Shown here: in pieces, positions 22,470-35,284 of the stretch
Layout: each line of letters starts with the position of its first letter
Position numbering within the stretch: the stretch's first letter is position 1
DNA from: Toxorhynchites rutilus septentrionalis
Lineage: Eukaryota; Arthropoda; Insecta; Diptera; Culicidae
Assembly: GCF_029784135.1 (NCBI RefSeq)
Contig: NC_073745.1
Span: 111,900,716-111,964,715 of the forward strand
Direction: 5' to 3'
DNA: 64,000 nucleotides
Notes under the pieces: model-generated
What the model was told of the DNA's origin: nothing
Databases searched by the model: none
The model's input: the letters and a program-made list of their open reading frames with translations, nothing else
Program-made: the position numbers and the translations under genes

Positions 22470-25400
22470 TTTGGTTCCATAGTAGCTATCCCGGGTTAAA
22501 ACTAATTTCTTTTGTATAATTTTTACTGTTTTAGGTAACTGATATTTATAGAAACCCAGTAAAAAATCCTAATAGATGAATATACCGTAATGTATAACCA
22601 TATTTTTGTGTAAAGGACATTACAATTATTGACAATCGATTGTAACGCCTACAGAACGAAACAAATATTCGCGAAGCTTCGTTCCATATGAAATAAAGAT
22701 GAATCCATATGAAACATACTTCCACGGGCAGCAGCTCCACCATCCAACCTCTAAAATCTAGAACAAAACACGAGTACCAATCGCTCGTTGCAACAAACGT
22801 CACCAGTGTCATCTTCAAGAGCAAGGTTCTCACGTACGGTGACATTTCCGAAGCTGATCTAAGTGTTAAAATGGCAAAGTAATCGAGTCCACAGAGCGAG
22901 AGACACAAAACTACTTCTAATCCATGCAGTGGAATCATTCATCATTCATCACTTCCTACCCATCGTCTCCCCCCTCGCGATCTCCGGAGGCGGATCGACA
23001 ACAACAACGAAAACCCGGCGTCTGCCCCATTCAAGGCACTGAAACAGATTCGATCGATCAATGGATGCTGTTGCTCTGCTAACACTCGATTTGCCAGCGA
23101 ACGTGCTGGCTGTAGAGTTTGATCTTCATCACCCCCGTGCGGCGCACTCGCTGAACTGCACTCGTTAAGATGCGGGGCAACCTGATCCGCAATCATTCTT
23201 CCGAACTAAGTAAACAGTCATCTGCGAAGATTTTTTCCCATCGCACCCATCGCATCCGAGTCACTGTCATAGTCATAATCGACAGTTGAGTTGACTTCGC
23301 GACAGACTTCCGAAGTGGGCCGGGGAAGATCCATTCACTGCCGCTGCCGCTGGTGATCTGCTTTAATTCATCATCTTTTTCCCGCTCTCGCAATAGACCA
23401 TCGCCTAGCACCTGGGATCGTAATTGTCTGTTTTTCTCGCTCTTAAATACTTCCTCAATCAGTCTCCGTCGAAAGGTGGAGGAGGGAAACTAAGGCACCT
23501 TGAAGGAGCTGATCTCTTTCGATGTTTGGTGTCTGAAGCTGCAAAGTCCCGTACTTTTTCTTCCGCCGCACCGCGCGAATATTCGTTATTTATTCGAGGT
23601 GAGGCACAAAGGTAATGATTTTATAATTTTCTAAAAGATTGGGTCGCACCATACCGAGCGATTTCCGACCCGGAGCATTTGGCGCAACCCACACACGTGT
23701 CGACGAATCTGCTGGCAACGGTTCACAAGTTGCAAACCCACACACAGCATCGTTTTGCCCGAGGTGACGGGATCGAACGGAAAGGCAGCCGCAAAAAAAA
23801 GAGAACGAACCATCACGACATGATGAAGCTGCGATACAAATACGTCGTCGAACACGAAATAGGATTTTAATCTCATTTCTGCCTGTGATCTAATTAAATT
23901 TAATATAGAGCCATAAAGATGAACGGTTATAGCCCCATCACGAGCGGAGGCGATCAATAAACGGCAACTTCCCTACCGAAACGACGTGAATCATGTGTGT
24001 TGCTGTGTTTCAAAATCGCGACCTGTCATCATCATGTCGATGAAGTGAACGGGAACTCAAACAACTGTGGAGCGTTGTGCTTCGTCATCAACCCATGATG
24101 TCATTAGTAATTCTCTCGTGGAACACAATAATCCTTCATCGTTTCTAACATCAGCAGCAACTTTGTCATGTCCGATCATCTTTAACCTTATTCCCAACAA
24201 TTAGGCTTAGCAAGTTGGTCCAGCTACAGCGAAAATTGCTCTCATAAATTCTTATCGCCTTCCAATCAGCCGAGAGAGCCTCAATCCACATCGACCCCTC
24301 GGTTAAACGGCGCACTTTGCTCACCCACCAACAAAAAAAAAACGAACCCCAGGCCGTTGAGCATTTCCCAGCGTTTCGCGAATCGATCCCATTTAGTCGA
24401 ATGAGCACGCATAAATACGTTTATCGGTCTGGCGCGACCCGCCGCATCTGCTTGATCAAAAGCCTCAATTATTTCCCGATCTTACCTCGATCAATCGATA
24501 TACATGTCGACCTCTCGTAATACCGATCGCATCAGCCAATAAGTTCGCAAAATTACCGGAGAACAATGTGCGGGAATGTTGATAGTGCTTGCTCGTTGGG
24601 TGCTGCATTCCACCCGTCTCTCCTCATACTCTACCGCCTCCACTTCCGATCATAATTGACAATTTTGCCGAATTTCCTCTTCAGGCATCCGAAGGTACCC
24701 AAATTCTCTTCGAACAACCAAGCGGACCAGTTTCTCCTCATGCCGCAATCCGATGGTATCGGCGGCGGCAGCGGAAAACATATCGGAAATCGTAACCAAA
24801 CTCTTAATAAAGCTATAAATTTTTATGTTTACTCGAAAATATTACTTCGTAAGGATTTATGACCGTTTTACGATATGATTTGCTTGGGGTATTACGCTCT
24901 TCCCCCCTCCGGGGAGTATTCGGTCGATTTTCTCGCCTCTTGGAAACACTTCTGGAAAGCGTTGTTTTGTTTCGACTCGGCTCGGCAGATGGTTTCATGG
25001 GTGGAAAGTGTTGCCACCTTATCGAAAATATGCCCGGACAAGAAAATACACATTGTGTGTATTTTAAAATTTTTCTACATTCGTTGCCATACTGCCGTGA
25101 TCTCGCAAAGTGGCGCAAGTGCCAAAATTGACGCTTTTTCTTTTTATGTAATAGACCGATAAAGAATACCAAATCCTTTCAAACGACTGCGAAGTTTTAC
25201 AAAAATGTAAAAAATGACCCCGTAAAAGCTTAAAAACGGAGTGGCGCCATTTTCCTTTTAGTGTGTCGTAATTTGATTATGCTGCGATGTGATTTTTGAT
25301 TAGTTCTGATGGCATAGGATCGAACGAGCAGAGACAGCAAATTTCACATAGCAACATCTTCAGTAATGGACGTTTAGCACAATGAGAGTCACATGCCGTC

Positions 25401-25500
25401 TTTTATGTTTAAAAAAAACACTTTTCCGAAAGCTCTTCATGCCAAATATCTTAGTCAAAACAGTCGATCCCCATGCAGTGCTACATTTGTTATTTTAGAA
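22470..25500. other. Unique GC-richer block without recognised genes
   Basis: No repeat family or splice-bounded domain was recognised over about 3 kb, unlike most of the window. Open frames (22546-22938 minus, 24813-25172 minus, 24589-24795 plus) overlap one another and look like chance. The absence of transposons suggests constraint, as for regulatory DNA, but this is inference. Confidence 0.4.
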
Positions 25501-25529
25501 TTACAAATCATATACTTAATCCTTTCGTT

Positions 25530-25597
25530 ACGAGCGTCGTCTATAGACGACATCGGCGCGACGTTCTGTGTGTACGAGCGTCGTCTTTAGACGACAT
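25530..25597. repeat. Two palindromes GTCGTCTATAGACGAC-type
   Basis: TACGAGCGTCGTC, then TATAGACGACAT, is repeated about 45 bp later as TACGAGCGTCGTC, then TTTAGACGACAT. The core 16-mer GTCGTCTATAGACGAC is a perfect palindrome; the second copy has one change. The preceding CCTTTCGTTACG looks like the end of a DNA element. Confidence 0.7.
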
Positions 25598-25787
25598 GAA
25601 TTTCATACTGCTCTTCGATCACACCAGTGGCGGAGCACACTGCCGTAATGAAAGGGAAAAGCTCTGTTTAAAAGACGTCAAATATTTGAATTCATAAAAT
25701 CAAACACATCTCAAAAGAAAAAAAAAACATCCTAGATTGAAAAAACATCCTAGAAAAGAAAAAAAACATCCTAGATCCTAGAAAAAA

Positions 25788-27125
25788 AATGAGTGGGTTA
25801 TATCTATGATATAACCGCAAGGTTCACGTGGAACTACCTTAGCTTAGCAATCATTCGTTTGTATTGATTAAATTCTTGATTGAATGAAACAGTTTCCAAA
25901 TTCAATTGAGTTCAATATATTTGCTCTGTGAGTGAAAAAAATGAACAAATGCCGTGTAAAGTCAATTCATTTATTGTGATTGATTGTTCTTCGTTACAAG
26001 TAAATTTAATGACAGACCTTTTACGTTTGGTATGATGACTAGAACAAAATATATGTACGGAAGAATTATCAAACGTTTGATGAACCAGCCTAAGGCTGAA
26101 AATCTTTCCAATAAAGACAAAAAAAAATTATCAAACGATTATTTTATTTTACATTTCCCTCTGAAGTTTACATCCCAAAAGTGTACATACTTCTCGAATC
26201 TCGAATTTGCTTGAAACTGGGAAGTTCATTCGCTTCTAGTGGCTGCACGATTTTCCCAGGTTCCTAAGTTTATAAGATCATGTTAGGACAGACATATTCC
26301 ACTCTGCACAAAGGCAAGCGAGGACAAAAGTACTCGCAGTTTGCATTTATTTGCAGAGCCGATTTCCCCAGAAACCTCGGTTTTGAAGTCTGTGTTAGGG
26401 AAACACATTTCAATCGGAATAAAAATACCCCCGATTTGTATGAATTCGCAATGCCGATTTCCCCACGCTTCATGGATTTGAAGTCTGTGTTAGGGAAACA
26501 CATTCCAGTCGGAACAAAAATACCCCCGACTTGCATGAATTTGAAATACCGATTTCTCCAGGCACCTTGGTTTAGAAATATCTATTAGGGAACACATTTC
26601 GGTGGGAACAAAAGCTCCCCCTACTTTCGTGTGTTCTTTTTCTTCTTTTTGGTTTTAAGAGGGTTTAAACTTTTCAGTTCACTCGCCTCTAGGCTCTTTC
26701 GTGTGTTTGCAATGCCGATTTCGCTGCTTGGTTTTAAAGTCTGTGTTAGGGAACATTTTTCGATGAGAACAAAAGTCCCCCTACTTTCATGTATTTGCAA
26801 TGCCGATTTCCCCAAGGCTGCTTGGTTTTGATGGCTGTGTTAGGGAAACCGTAAATCGGGCCAATCAAAACGATGCAGTTAGGGCGTTTAGATAACGCCT
26901 AATATTTTACAGTTATTCAATTGTTTATCTAATGAAGAACAACATTTTGTTAGTTGCGATAGATGCGTAGAAATATTCCCTATCAAGTGATGCAAACATC
27001 TCTCCTATCCAGTACGAAATGTTCGAGCTATAAGCATTCGAAATCTTTCATTTTTTCCTGCATGTTCTGTGTTTAGGTTTTCATTTTCCCCTCCATATAT
27101 TGCGGTTAGACGTAGTCCCACGTCA
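25788..27125 (-). mobile_element. GACGTAG-family element (copy 3) with tandem repeats
   Basis: The 5' end is GACGTAGTCCCACGTC (27109-27124, seen on the plus strand) next to an A run. At the other end a perfect hairpin (25796-25816) has arms GGTTATATC and GATATAACC around TAT, followed by an inverted-motif remnant TTCACGTGGAACTA. It sits in a run of AAAACATCCTAG units that resumes on the right side (27126 on), so the insertion is clean. The interior carries about five 95-bp tandem units. Confidence 0.78.
26360..26850 (-). repeat. About 95-bp tandem repeat (five units) with an open frame
   Basis: Units share CGATTTCCCCA, GAAGTCTGTGTTAGGGAAAC and GGAACAAAAATACCCCCGAC. Most unit lengths are near multiples of three, so the minus strand stays open across units and reads repeated peptides such as FVPTGMCFPNTDFK and GEIGIAN. 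The same unit is found at 38815-39125, 51245-51425, 57040-57110 and 59690-59730. It is probably not a real protein. Confidence 0.8.
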
Positions 27126-27646
27126 AAAAACATCCTAGAGAACAAAATTCAAAACATCCTTGCATAAACTGTATTTGCTCTACATCGGATAATTTCGGAC
27201 GGCATTATCTTATTCAACACGGATGTTTTCAATTGCATTTTGAATTGGAAAAAATTGGTTCTGTCCAGAATAATTGAATCATTTGTTTGAGAAACCCCCT
27301 AAACGCCATTTTTATCAAAATTGACTTTTTGGCAGATTTTGAGTTCTTGGAGTTACCTACATAGACTATCAAAATTTCAGAAAAAGTTAGTTCTACGAAT
27401 AACCTTTAATTAGAAATGCAAATATTCGTTTGTTTGAGAAACCCATAACTCCATGTTTCTAAAGCACAAAGAATATTAAAGCGGGTGGCAGGCAAAGTCC
27501 CGTAGTACTTATCAAGTACTTTTCATATATTATGTAACGCAAAAAGTTTTTTAAAATATCCTCTATCTTCCTCCACAACGTATTTTTGTATTTCTTATGC
27601 ATTAAGAGTAAAACAAACAATACTCATACAACGCCCCTCCCTTCCG
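27126..27646. other. No gene recognised
   Basis: AT-rich with TTTGAGAAACCCC motifs that recur at 27285, 27435 and 28832, suggesting an unclassified dispersed repeat. Confidence 0.35.
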
Positions 27647-28735
27647 TCCCTATATATAAATGGATTTCTGTCTGTCTGTCTATCTGTCTGTCTTTCTGTC
27701 TGATTCTTATGGACTCGGAAACTACTGAACCGATCGACATTAAAATTGGTATGCAGGGGTTTTTGGGGTCGGGGAAGGTTCTTATGATATTTCCAGACCC
27801 TTCCCCCCTCTCTAATGGAGGGCTGTCATACAAATGAAACACAAATTTCTTTATTATTCGAGAGTTAAACAAGCAAATGAAACCAAATTTGGCATCTGGA
27901 GGTTTTATGGTGCAATAAATGTTATGTGCAATGTGCAATGTGGTTATACACTCCACCCCCCTCTTTAAGGGGGGGCTGCCATACAAATGAAACACAAATT
28001 TCTGCATTACTCGGGAATTAATCTAGTAAATGAAACCGAATAAGGCATATTGAGGTTTTAGGCTGCAATAAATGTTTCTATGGTGGTTAGACTCTCCACC
28101 CACATCTCAAATGGGGGGCTGCCATACAAATGAAGCATACATTTCTGCATTACTCGAGAATTATTCAAGCAAACGAAACCAAATTTGGCATGTGGAGGTT
28201 TTAGGATGCAATCAATGTTTCTATTGTGGCTCGACACTCCTCCTCCTTCTGTTAGAGTGGGCTGTCATACAAATGAAAAACAAATTCCTGCATAACTCGA
28301 AAACCATCAAACAAATGGAGCCAAATTCGGCATGTGAACATTTTAGGGGGCACGAAACGTTTCTATGGTGAATAGACACTCCTCCCCCTTCTCTAAGGGG
28401 AGAAGAGGGAAGGGGTCTGTCTTTATTTTATCATATTTTCTGTGTCAAACATTTATTCCATGTAACGGAGAAACATGTTATTTGCAAGTGGTTGAAAAAT
28501 CTTGAACGAGAATAGTGTCTGAAAATAATCTGATATTATAATGATGAGTTCTGGTAGAAGTACTAGGATTATTTTAATAAAAGGTAAATTCAACAGGGTC
28601 GATTAGAAGATCAATCAAAGAACAGTTCTGCGATTGGACTCATGAATTTGCGCTTAGTAAGAAAACGTGAATGTTTGAAGGTATTGATAACAAAAAACAA
28701 ATTTTTGGCGGGACGAAGTTTTCCGGGTCAGCTAG
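27647..28735 (+). mobile_element. Non-autonomous Helitron
   Basis: The 5' end TCCCTATATATAAATGGATT is followed by a TCTG-rich tract, and the 3' end is CCGGGTCAGCTAG (28732-28735), followed by T. The interior has four to five 120-140-bp repeats with ATGAAACACAAATTTCTGCA. No Rep/helicase gene is present. The same family occurs in minus orientation at 44038-44935. Confidence 0.82.
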
Positions 28736-30163
28736 TAACATATAAGTAGCCCCATTCTTACTTGGTATAAACATTATGAACATTTAAAATACATAAAATT
28801 TAATTGAATCACTTCAAAACCCTTTTTTGAGAAACCCCCTAAGTCCACAAAATTTGAACTAGTAATATTTTGAGCTTAACCTGTTATATTGATGAAGTAG
28901 TGGCCCCAAATAATACGAGGGTGGTTCAATAAATATGTTTCAGTGCCTCAGAAATCGCGGAAAAATAAAGTTAGGACAAAAAACAAGGCGATTTTCGTAA
29001 TCTTCGTTTTATTTTATATTTTTCTACATAATCACCGTAACGCTCGAGTCATTTTTCATAGGGTGGCACGAGTTTTTCTATTCCGAGCGCGAAGGGCGTA
29101 TCTACATCGTATAAAAATAACATTATTTTCACTATAAAGGAACGGTTAGATCTCGAGAAAAGCTAGTCCTGGGATAAAACGTTATATACAGTTTTTCATG
29201 TAGAATTTCCTGTAGATTCCATTATTTATGTTACTTTTTTTAAATGGTCACGATTTCACACAGTAGTTAAATTGTAAGGGCTTTCCAATAAAAATATTAA
29301 AATAAAATCGAGGAGAAGGGAGTGTGCTTTAAGATATAATTTTGTTTAATATTAAATTGATTTTTAAGAAAGATTTTTGAACAGAACATTTAAAACGTGA
29401 TTTTTCTCTAATGGTTCATTTATTTCCAACAACTTTGTCGAACATCATATTTTAATCAGACTTCTGCATTTTGAGTTACAGTTCTTTGAAAGAAAGATCA
29501 ATGATTTTGGATACGCCCTTTCAAAAAAACAGTCGTAATTAAAATTGGTCATATGGTAATGAAAATTGTGATTTTGGGTAGCTGCTCATTTGTACCAAGT
29601 TAAAAAAAATCGAAAAAAAATCGAAAATCGCGTCAAAATTTGTTGTTTTTCGGCTGATTTGGGGTGTAATTGCTCATTTAAAAAAACCATTTGCAGAAAA
29701 CACGTGCAAAAAAACCATTTGTTTTTTCAAGCGGTCGCTATTTTGTCTCTTTTCTTTCTGTTGTCCGAGGTTCATACAATGACAGCATCTTTACTGATCT
29801 AGAATCTGTTCGATTTTTTTTTGATTAGTGGAAGAGCTGCAAATATGTAGCCATGGCACAACTTTTTGTTTAATCCCCTCACTTCACCAGCTTGTTACTA
29901 TTCCAATTTTAAGTTTTTTTTTCTTGGTGTATTGTTAAAAGATAATAAAAGAAGAGCTCGAAATTCGTGCTACATACCCACTTAAAATAACGGATGGCAA
30001 CTGAAATTTTGGATTTTTTTTCGAGACCCCTATGCTCAACAACAAACGAGCTCAAAGAGAAATGAGAGTGTGTATGTGCTAGCTATCTCTCTCGTCTTTC
30101 TGATAGAATTTTTTGTTTTGTTTATGCTTGCTCATAGCGATCACCGATTTTTGAAATCGTTCA
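28736..30163. other. No gene recognised
   Basis: AT-rich sequence with chance frames only. No ends of known elements were identified. Confidence 0.35.
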
Positions 30164-31171
30164 TTAAGGTGAAGGTGGAAGGAAGCCATTGTAGTAGTTT
30201 AGGTATAACCACCTGTAAAAATGGGGTAATAGTGATTGTGAGAGAAGAACAAATCACACGTAAACAGATCAATTCACTTACCAGAATGTGTGGCGCTTCA
30301 GTGACACGAGTCATTGAATACATTTGAAAAAAATAACAATTCTATACTGAAGTAAAATGTATGAACGATGTGTTCCGATGAACAAATGCAAATATAAATA
30401 TATATAGAATGTTTATTTGCATATGAAGTAAAATTCTGATCATACGCGAGCGTAACATGAGCAAATTTATAACACATGCTAATTGGGACTCTTTTGGTAT
30501 TAACAAGATCTTCCGCACAGTAACTCGATTTTGATAATTCCTTAATATTTTCCTTCGTTGATCGTATTGTTTTCACATATCCACATTGGAGAGCCTTAAC
30601 CCTTCTCTTCGTTGGCCGAGGCATTTTGAATGAATGTAATACTTTTCCGTTTACTGTTTTTGAATGCATAGGCAGCCGTCGCAGTGTTCCGAGCTCTGCA
30701 ATACAATTTTACATACATTATAGACCCATTAAACGTTAAAATAATAATTGTTTTGATATCAACACAATTTTATTTTATTGATTTTCACGACATAAAACGC
30801 TATGACTCAGGAATATCATGTTATTGAGTGGTTTTTGTAGGTATTTCGATGATGTTGTCTGGCATCATTGTCGAAAAAATAACGATGCATTCACCAATAC
30901 AAACAAAGCCATTGCGGAGAATTGAAAAATGAAAATCTAACTTTCAGGGGACTAGCTTGAGTTTTCTGACAGCAGATGAAAATTTAATATCTTGTGAGTA
31001 ATCGATTAGAGTTTGGTTGATATTACTTGATGGGAAGTGTGCGAAAACGATCATTTTCTTCACACTGTTTCGCAAAATTATTGATTTTCGGGCGAGGGGT
31101 GAGGGAGGGAGATGAAAGAAATGAGCGCCATTGTGGCAGCCATTTGTGGCTTCTTTCCACCTCCACCTTAA
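30164..31171. mobile_element. Inverted-repeat DNA element flanked by TTAA
   Basis: The left end reads GGTGAAGGTGGAAGGAAGCC after TTAA (30164-30167). The right-end complement reads GGTGGAGGTGGAAAGAAGCC next to TTAA (31168-31171). A TTAA target is the hallmark of piggyBac elements; because TTAA is its own complement it could also be part of the terminal repeat. No piggyBac transposase is present. Confidence 0.65.
30298..30669 (-). CDS. Hypothetical basic peptide inside the TTAA element
   Basis: The longest frame inside the inverted-repeat element. From an internal Met it reads MPRPTKRRVKALQCGYVKTI, rich in Lys and Arg, then SSYCAEDLVNTKRVP. The C-terminal part is low in information (STYLE of AT-rich sequence: YIYICICS). 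I do not recognise it. It could be an N-terminal exon of an element-encoded or captured protein, or chance. No intact partner exon was identified. Confidence 0.2.
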   Translation of the reverse strand: MHSKTVNGKVLHSFKMPRPTKRRVKALQCGYVKTIRSTKENIKELSKSSYCAEDLVNTKRVPISMCYKFAHVTLAYDQNFTSYANKHSIYIYICICSSEHIVHTFYFSIELLFFSNVFNDSCH

Positions 31172-34100
31172 CGGTCATTAACTAATCGAATAATTTTTAG
31201 CTGTTCGTTATTCGATACGATCAATCGCCACACTGAGAGAAATAATTAATTAGACTAATTTGACCAATTTGTTAGAAATTTTGACGTAGAACTACGTTTT
31301 TCACTAAGGGTTCCTTATCAGAAAATAGGTCTCGTTTTAATGAAATGAAGTTAACGTTAATAACTATTTTTGCCGTGAACGAATTCTGGCGATTTATATA
31401 CCAAACGAATCGGAAATTCCCTAATATTTGTTTGATATGCCACACATTACAATCCCATAGTCTGTATATGGTTTAAAATGATGAAAATTGGAAGCATTCC
31501 GATTTCCTCATAACATTTGCTCTGTCCATTTGTGTGCTTTCCCGAACAGAGCTGTCAATAACGAACAACTTATCGACGAGCAACGAAGGGGAAATCGTAA
31601 GATATCAACTGTATGACACCCGCCATGTTTTTGATGCCAACATCTCAAACGTCAAAATTATTTGTTTTCTTCTTGTTTCCCGTTTTGTTCGTTTTATTTG
31701 TTTTGATTGACATAATCCGATCAGCTGTGAAAGTTTCGAACGAAGTTTCAATTGCCGAGTTTTGTGAAATTTATATCGTTGTCATAGATCGTGATAAGTG
31801 AATCGAAATGAAATGTTTCATATCTTCCTGTGGTAGTGATTTTCCCAAACATAAAAACGTGGATGGTACAGAAAATGAGTCGCTTTCCCTACACCGATTC
31901 CCCGAGGAAGTGGAACGACGTATCGCTTGGTTGCAGTCAATAGCGAATGCTGAGAATACGGCTTATGTTGTCGATGAGATTAATTTAAATGCGCATCGGG
32001 TGTGCTCGAAACACTTCCTCGATGCGGATTTTTATGTTTTGCATGGAAAAAGGCTGCTAAAAAAACTGCGATACCGGTTCTTTTTGGAAGTAATCACACT
32101 ACAGACGGAGATTTTGGAACGTATGTTGCAATACCTTTTCTATATTCATTTATGCTTTAAAATATTAATTATTCTTTATAGCGAATTTCATGATTCAGGA
32201 TTTGTTGATGTCAACGTATTAGATTTTTTTCCTGTCGTTGTCGAATTCCCCCCCGAAGATACAGGCGCACCGTCGTTGAAGCATGGATGGTATGTCGGTT
32301 TACTCTTTTATTTTCACTCTAAAAAGACCTCCATTTGCAGCGAACTTCAAAGTTCTGACGAAATTCGTGTACCGGATGTCAAAATGACTCCTGACGTTGG
32401 AGAGTCAACCGGCGAATCAAAATTGAAACGTAGAAGGTATTTTATTCCATATCTAAGGTTTCAATCACAGTATTACCTCGATATAACGCAATGTTTACCT
32501 GAGAGTATATTTAAAAAACTGCCAATACATAACAAAATGTAAATGAAAGTTGCCTAATATCGGGATTTGACTGTAGTAGATGAATAATACTAATCATATT
32601 GTATATTTATATATACATTACTAGGACCTTGAGATATGCCGGTGATATTAAAAATGAAGGAATAACACCCGAAGAAGCTCTTATTATTTTGCCCAAAGTA
32701 CAATCAAAGCTTTTACAATCTAGAAGAGCAATTAAATTATTAAGAAACGAAAACAAACGTATGAGAAATAAATGGAACAGCATGCAGGAACATTTAAACA
32801 ATATCGCATCGAAAAACTTCCCATCCGATGTAAGCAATTTTGCTCCACAGGTAAAAAAACCCTGGTTGGAATACTTGTGCAAAGTTAAACATTCCTATGA
32901 ATCTTTCAGCAATATTCATCCAATCAGGATGTATTCGAGGAATTGCACTTGCGACCGAAAAGTCACCCTCGTAGTGAAAACTTGCGTAACTTCGCGGCCA
33001 CACTTCATTTTCATTCCCCCAAGGCCTATTCATACGTTCGTAGCGCATTTAACGACACACTTCCACATCCTTGAACTATAGTTAGATGGTACGAAAGCCT
33101 CGACGGGAAGCCAGGAATTACGAAAGAAACATTAGACGTACTTCGGAAGAAGACCGCGGATATGAAGGAAAAAGGAAAACCTCTACTCGGTTATTTACTG
33201 ATGGACGAAATGGCCATTAGGAAACAGGTCATCTGGAATGAACAGACGTAAGAATTGGACGGAATAGTTCAGCACCATTGGATCCAAGGGACGGACACAG
33301 AATCGCTTCAACAAACTAATGCGGCAAAAGAGGCCCTAGTTTTTATGGTGTCAGGCATTCAGGATTCCTGGAAAAACCCAGTCGCTTACTTCCTTATCAA
33401 TTTGATGGCACAGTTACCAACATCGCGACAGCAAACGCTCAAGGGTGCAACATTCGTGCAAATTCTCGAACCTTGAAAACGTTCTTCCGAAATCCTGCAT
33501 CAGAAAACAATGTGTATGTGTTACTTGATGCAGTGCACATGCTTAAATTAGTGCGGAACACCTTACACTCACATAAGGTTTTGGTGTCGCAGAATGGTTA
33601 TGTGAAGTGGGAATATGTAGAGAAATTGAACGATAATCAAAACACCAGAAAAATTAAATTAGCACCCAAACTCACTAATCAGCACATTTTTTTTTTGACG
33701 TAGGACTACGTCTAACCGGAAGATATAGGGGGTGAAATGGAAATCTAGGCACTGAACAAGTAGGAAAAAATGCAAGATTTGGAACGCTTATAACTCGAGC
33801 ATTTCTCAATAGATCGCAAAGGTTTTTGCATCAATTGATAGGAAATATATCTACGCATCTATCATAACGAATAACATTTCATTTTTCTTGAGATAAATAA
33901 TTGAATAATTGTGAAATATCAAGCATTGTCCAAATACACTATGTGCCCATTTTTGATTGGTCCATTTTGTGCTCCTCAAATCGTACCGACCAAAACGGGC
34001 AACCAGAGCAGCAGCGAAATAGAATGAAGCACGATTGGAAAGGAAAAAGAAAAAAATGAGGGAAACATTGGTCGCAGTCTCACACATGCGTAATTCTCGA

Positions 34101-34214
34101 GCCAGCCAGTCAGCTTAAAAATCCCCTCTCCGCTGCCGTAACGATCATTCTTATCCGAACCGTACACCACATCGTTTCGCATCACCTCACATCAACAAAC
34201 CAACACAAGCAGCC

Positions 34215-34445
34215 ATGGTTGGATATGGCAAAGGAGGAAAAGTGAAGGGAAAGGCAAAATCCCGCTCGAACCGTGGTGGTCTGCAATTTCCCGTAGGTGT
34301 ATCCGCCAATTGCACCGGAAAAGGTAGCTAGGTCGAGCGCGTTAGTACCTGTGTACCAGTCCACCTAGCTGGCGTTATATAGTTTCGGCCGCCGGAGTGA
34401 TCGAGTTGGCTGGCAAAGCTGCTCGCGACGATAAGAAAACCTGCA
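34215..34445 (+). pseudogene. Histone H2A pseudogene, copy 1
   Basis: It begins ATGGTTGGATATGGCAAAGG and reads [20 protein letters not shown], then FPVG, the H2A N-terminal tail and first fold segment. A frameshift and an in-frame TAG follow near residue 38. The DNA then still matches the H2A core (ERV-APVYLA-region, then ELAGKAARDDKKT) to about 34445. Beyond that the 3' third is scrambled. Upstream, 33990-34214 looks like a histone leader. A histone 3' stem-loop lies at 34683-34698. It cannot make H2A. Confidence 0.88.
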
Positions 34446-35260
34446 TTCGGAACATAACACATTCGGTTCGGCGGACATCAAGACAACAGGCAGTTGCAGC
34501 GAATGGCGAGTGGCAAACGCAATCGCAAAACGGCATCAGGTAGCAGAAGAAAAAAGTTTGTTCTTTATACAAACTGCTTTGGTGGCAAATCCAGAACAAA
34601 GCGGCATCGAGGGCGTTCGAAATGGTTTTTTTCAAAACCACGAGTACTAAGTTTTCTAAATTGGAACCATTCCATAAAACAAGGCGCTTTTCAGGGCCAT
34701 TAAACCTTCCAAAAAAGAGTTTAGGAAATAAAGTTCAATGCTTTCTAAAACATTATCCAAAATAATAATAAAACACAAATTGATGTTTTCATAATTTGTT
34801 TGCCAGGATTTGATGAGTATGTGAATTTGGCAGTTGTTCTGAGCTTATTGATAGTTGGGGACTTTCCTGATTATTCAATTTCCACCAATTCTTAAATTGT
34901 TTCCAGATTGAAAGTACAGTAATCTACAATTAGTTCGACATTTAGCTAATTGGACGGACATGTAATGTGACTTATTTAGTTGGACATTTTTGTAAACATA
35001 GAGATCCAAATTATGATCACACATTGAAAGTCGACACTGTACCACTGTCATCGCAAATGTTCAATTACAGGTTAAAATTACCTCCAATCCGGCACTGAGT
35101 GGTGGTAATGCGACGTGCCATTGAATGTAATTTACTGTAAAATATGTCACAAGCTGGATGGGAAGAAATTTTCCAACTGTGAAAGCTGTGGCGAGTGACA
35201 ACAAATCGCTAAACAGGAAGGTTTAGCCGAACAAGATGGGGATATCGAGTGATAACAAAA
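34230..35260 (+). repeat. Direct duplication, unit 1 (1,031 bp)
   Basis: This segment is repeated almost base for base at 35551-36581, with an offset of 1,321 bp. The few differences include ACAAAGCGG versus ACAAGGCGG and GGAACC versus GGAATC. It spans the H2A relic, its stem-loop and downstream spacer, so it may be a remnant of tandem histone-cluster organisation or a duplication within the element. Confidence 0.92.
34683..34698 (+). terminator. Histone mRNA 3' stem-loop (H2A copy 1)
   Basis: GGCGCTTTTCAGGGCC has the 6-bp stem and TTTC loop of replication-dependent histone 3' ends, with one stem mismatch. A purine-rich AAAAAAGAG follows about 12 bp later, at the place of the U7-binding element. 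Confidence 0.85.
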
Positions 35261-35284
35261 TAATAAACTCTTTAGACTTTTTGT

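Noticed and set aside
22546..22938. 130-residue hydrophobic frame
   Set aside because: No motif, no homologous family recognised, and opposite-strand frames are equally open; considered chance.
26270..26536. A real repeat-protein gene (FPNTDFK repeats)
   Set aside because: Explained by a tandem repeat with unit length near a multiple of three inside a non-coding element; the same frame is broken in other copies.
34375..34641. Conserved 88-residue minus-strand frame, identical at 35696-35962
   Set aside because: It is the antisense of the duplicated H2A relic, so its conservation comes from the DNA duplication.
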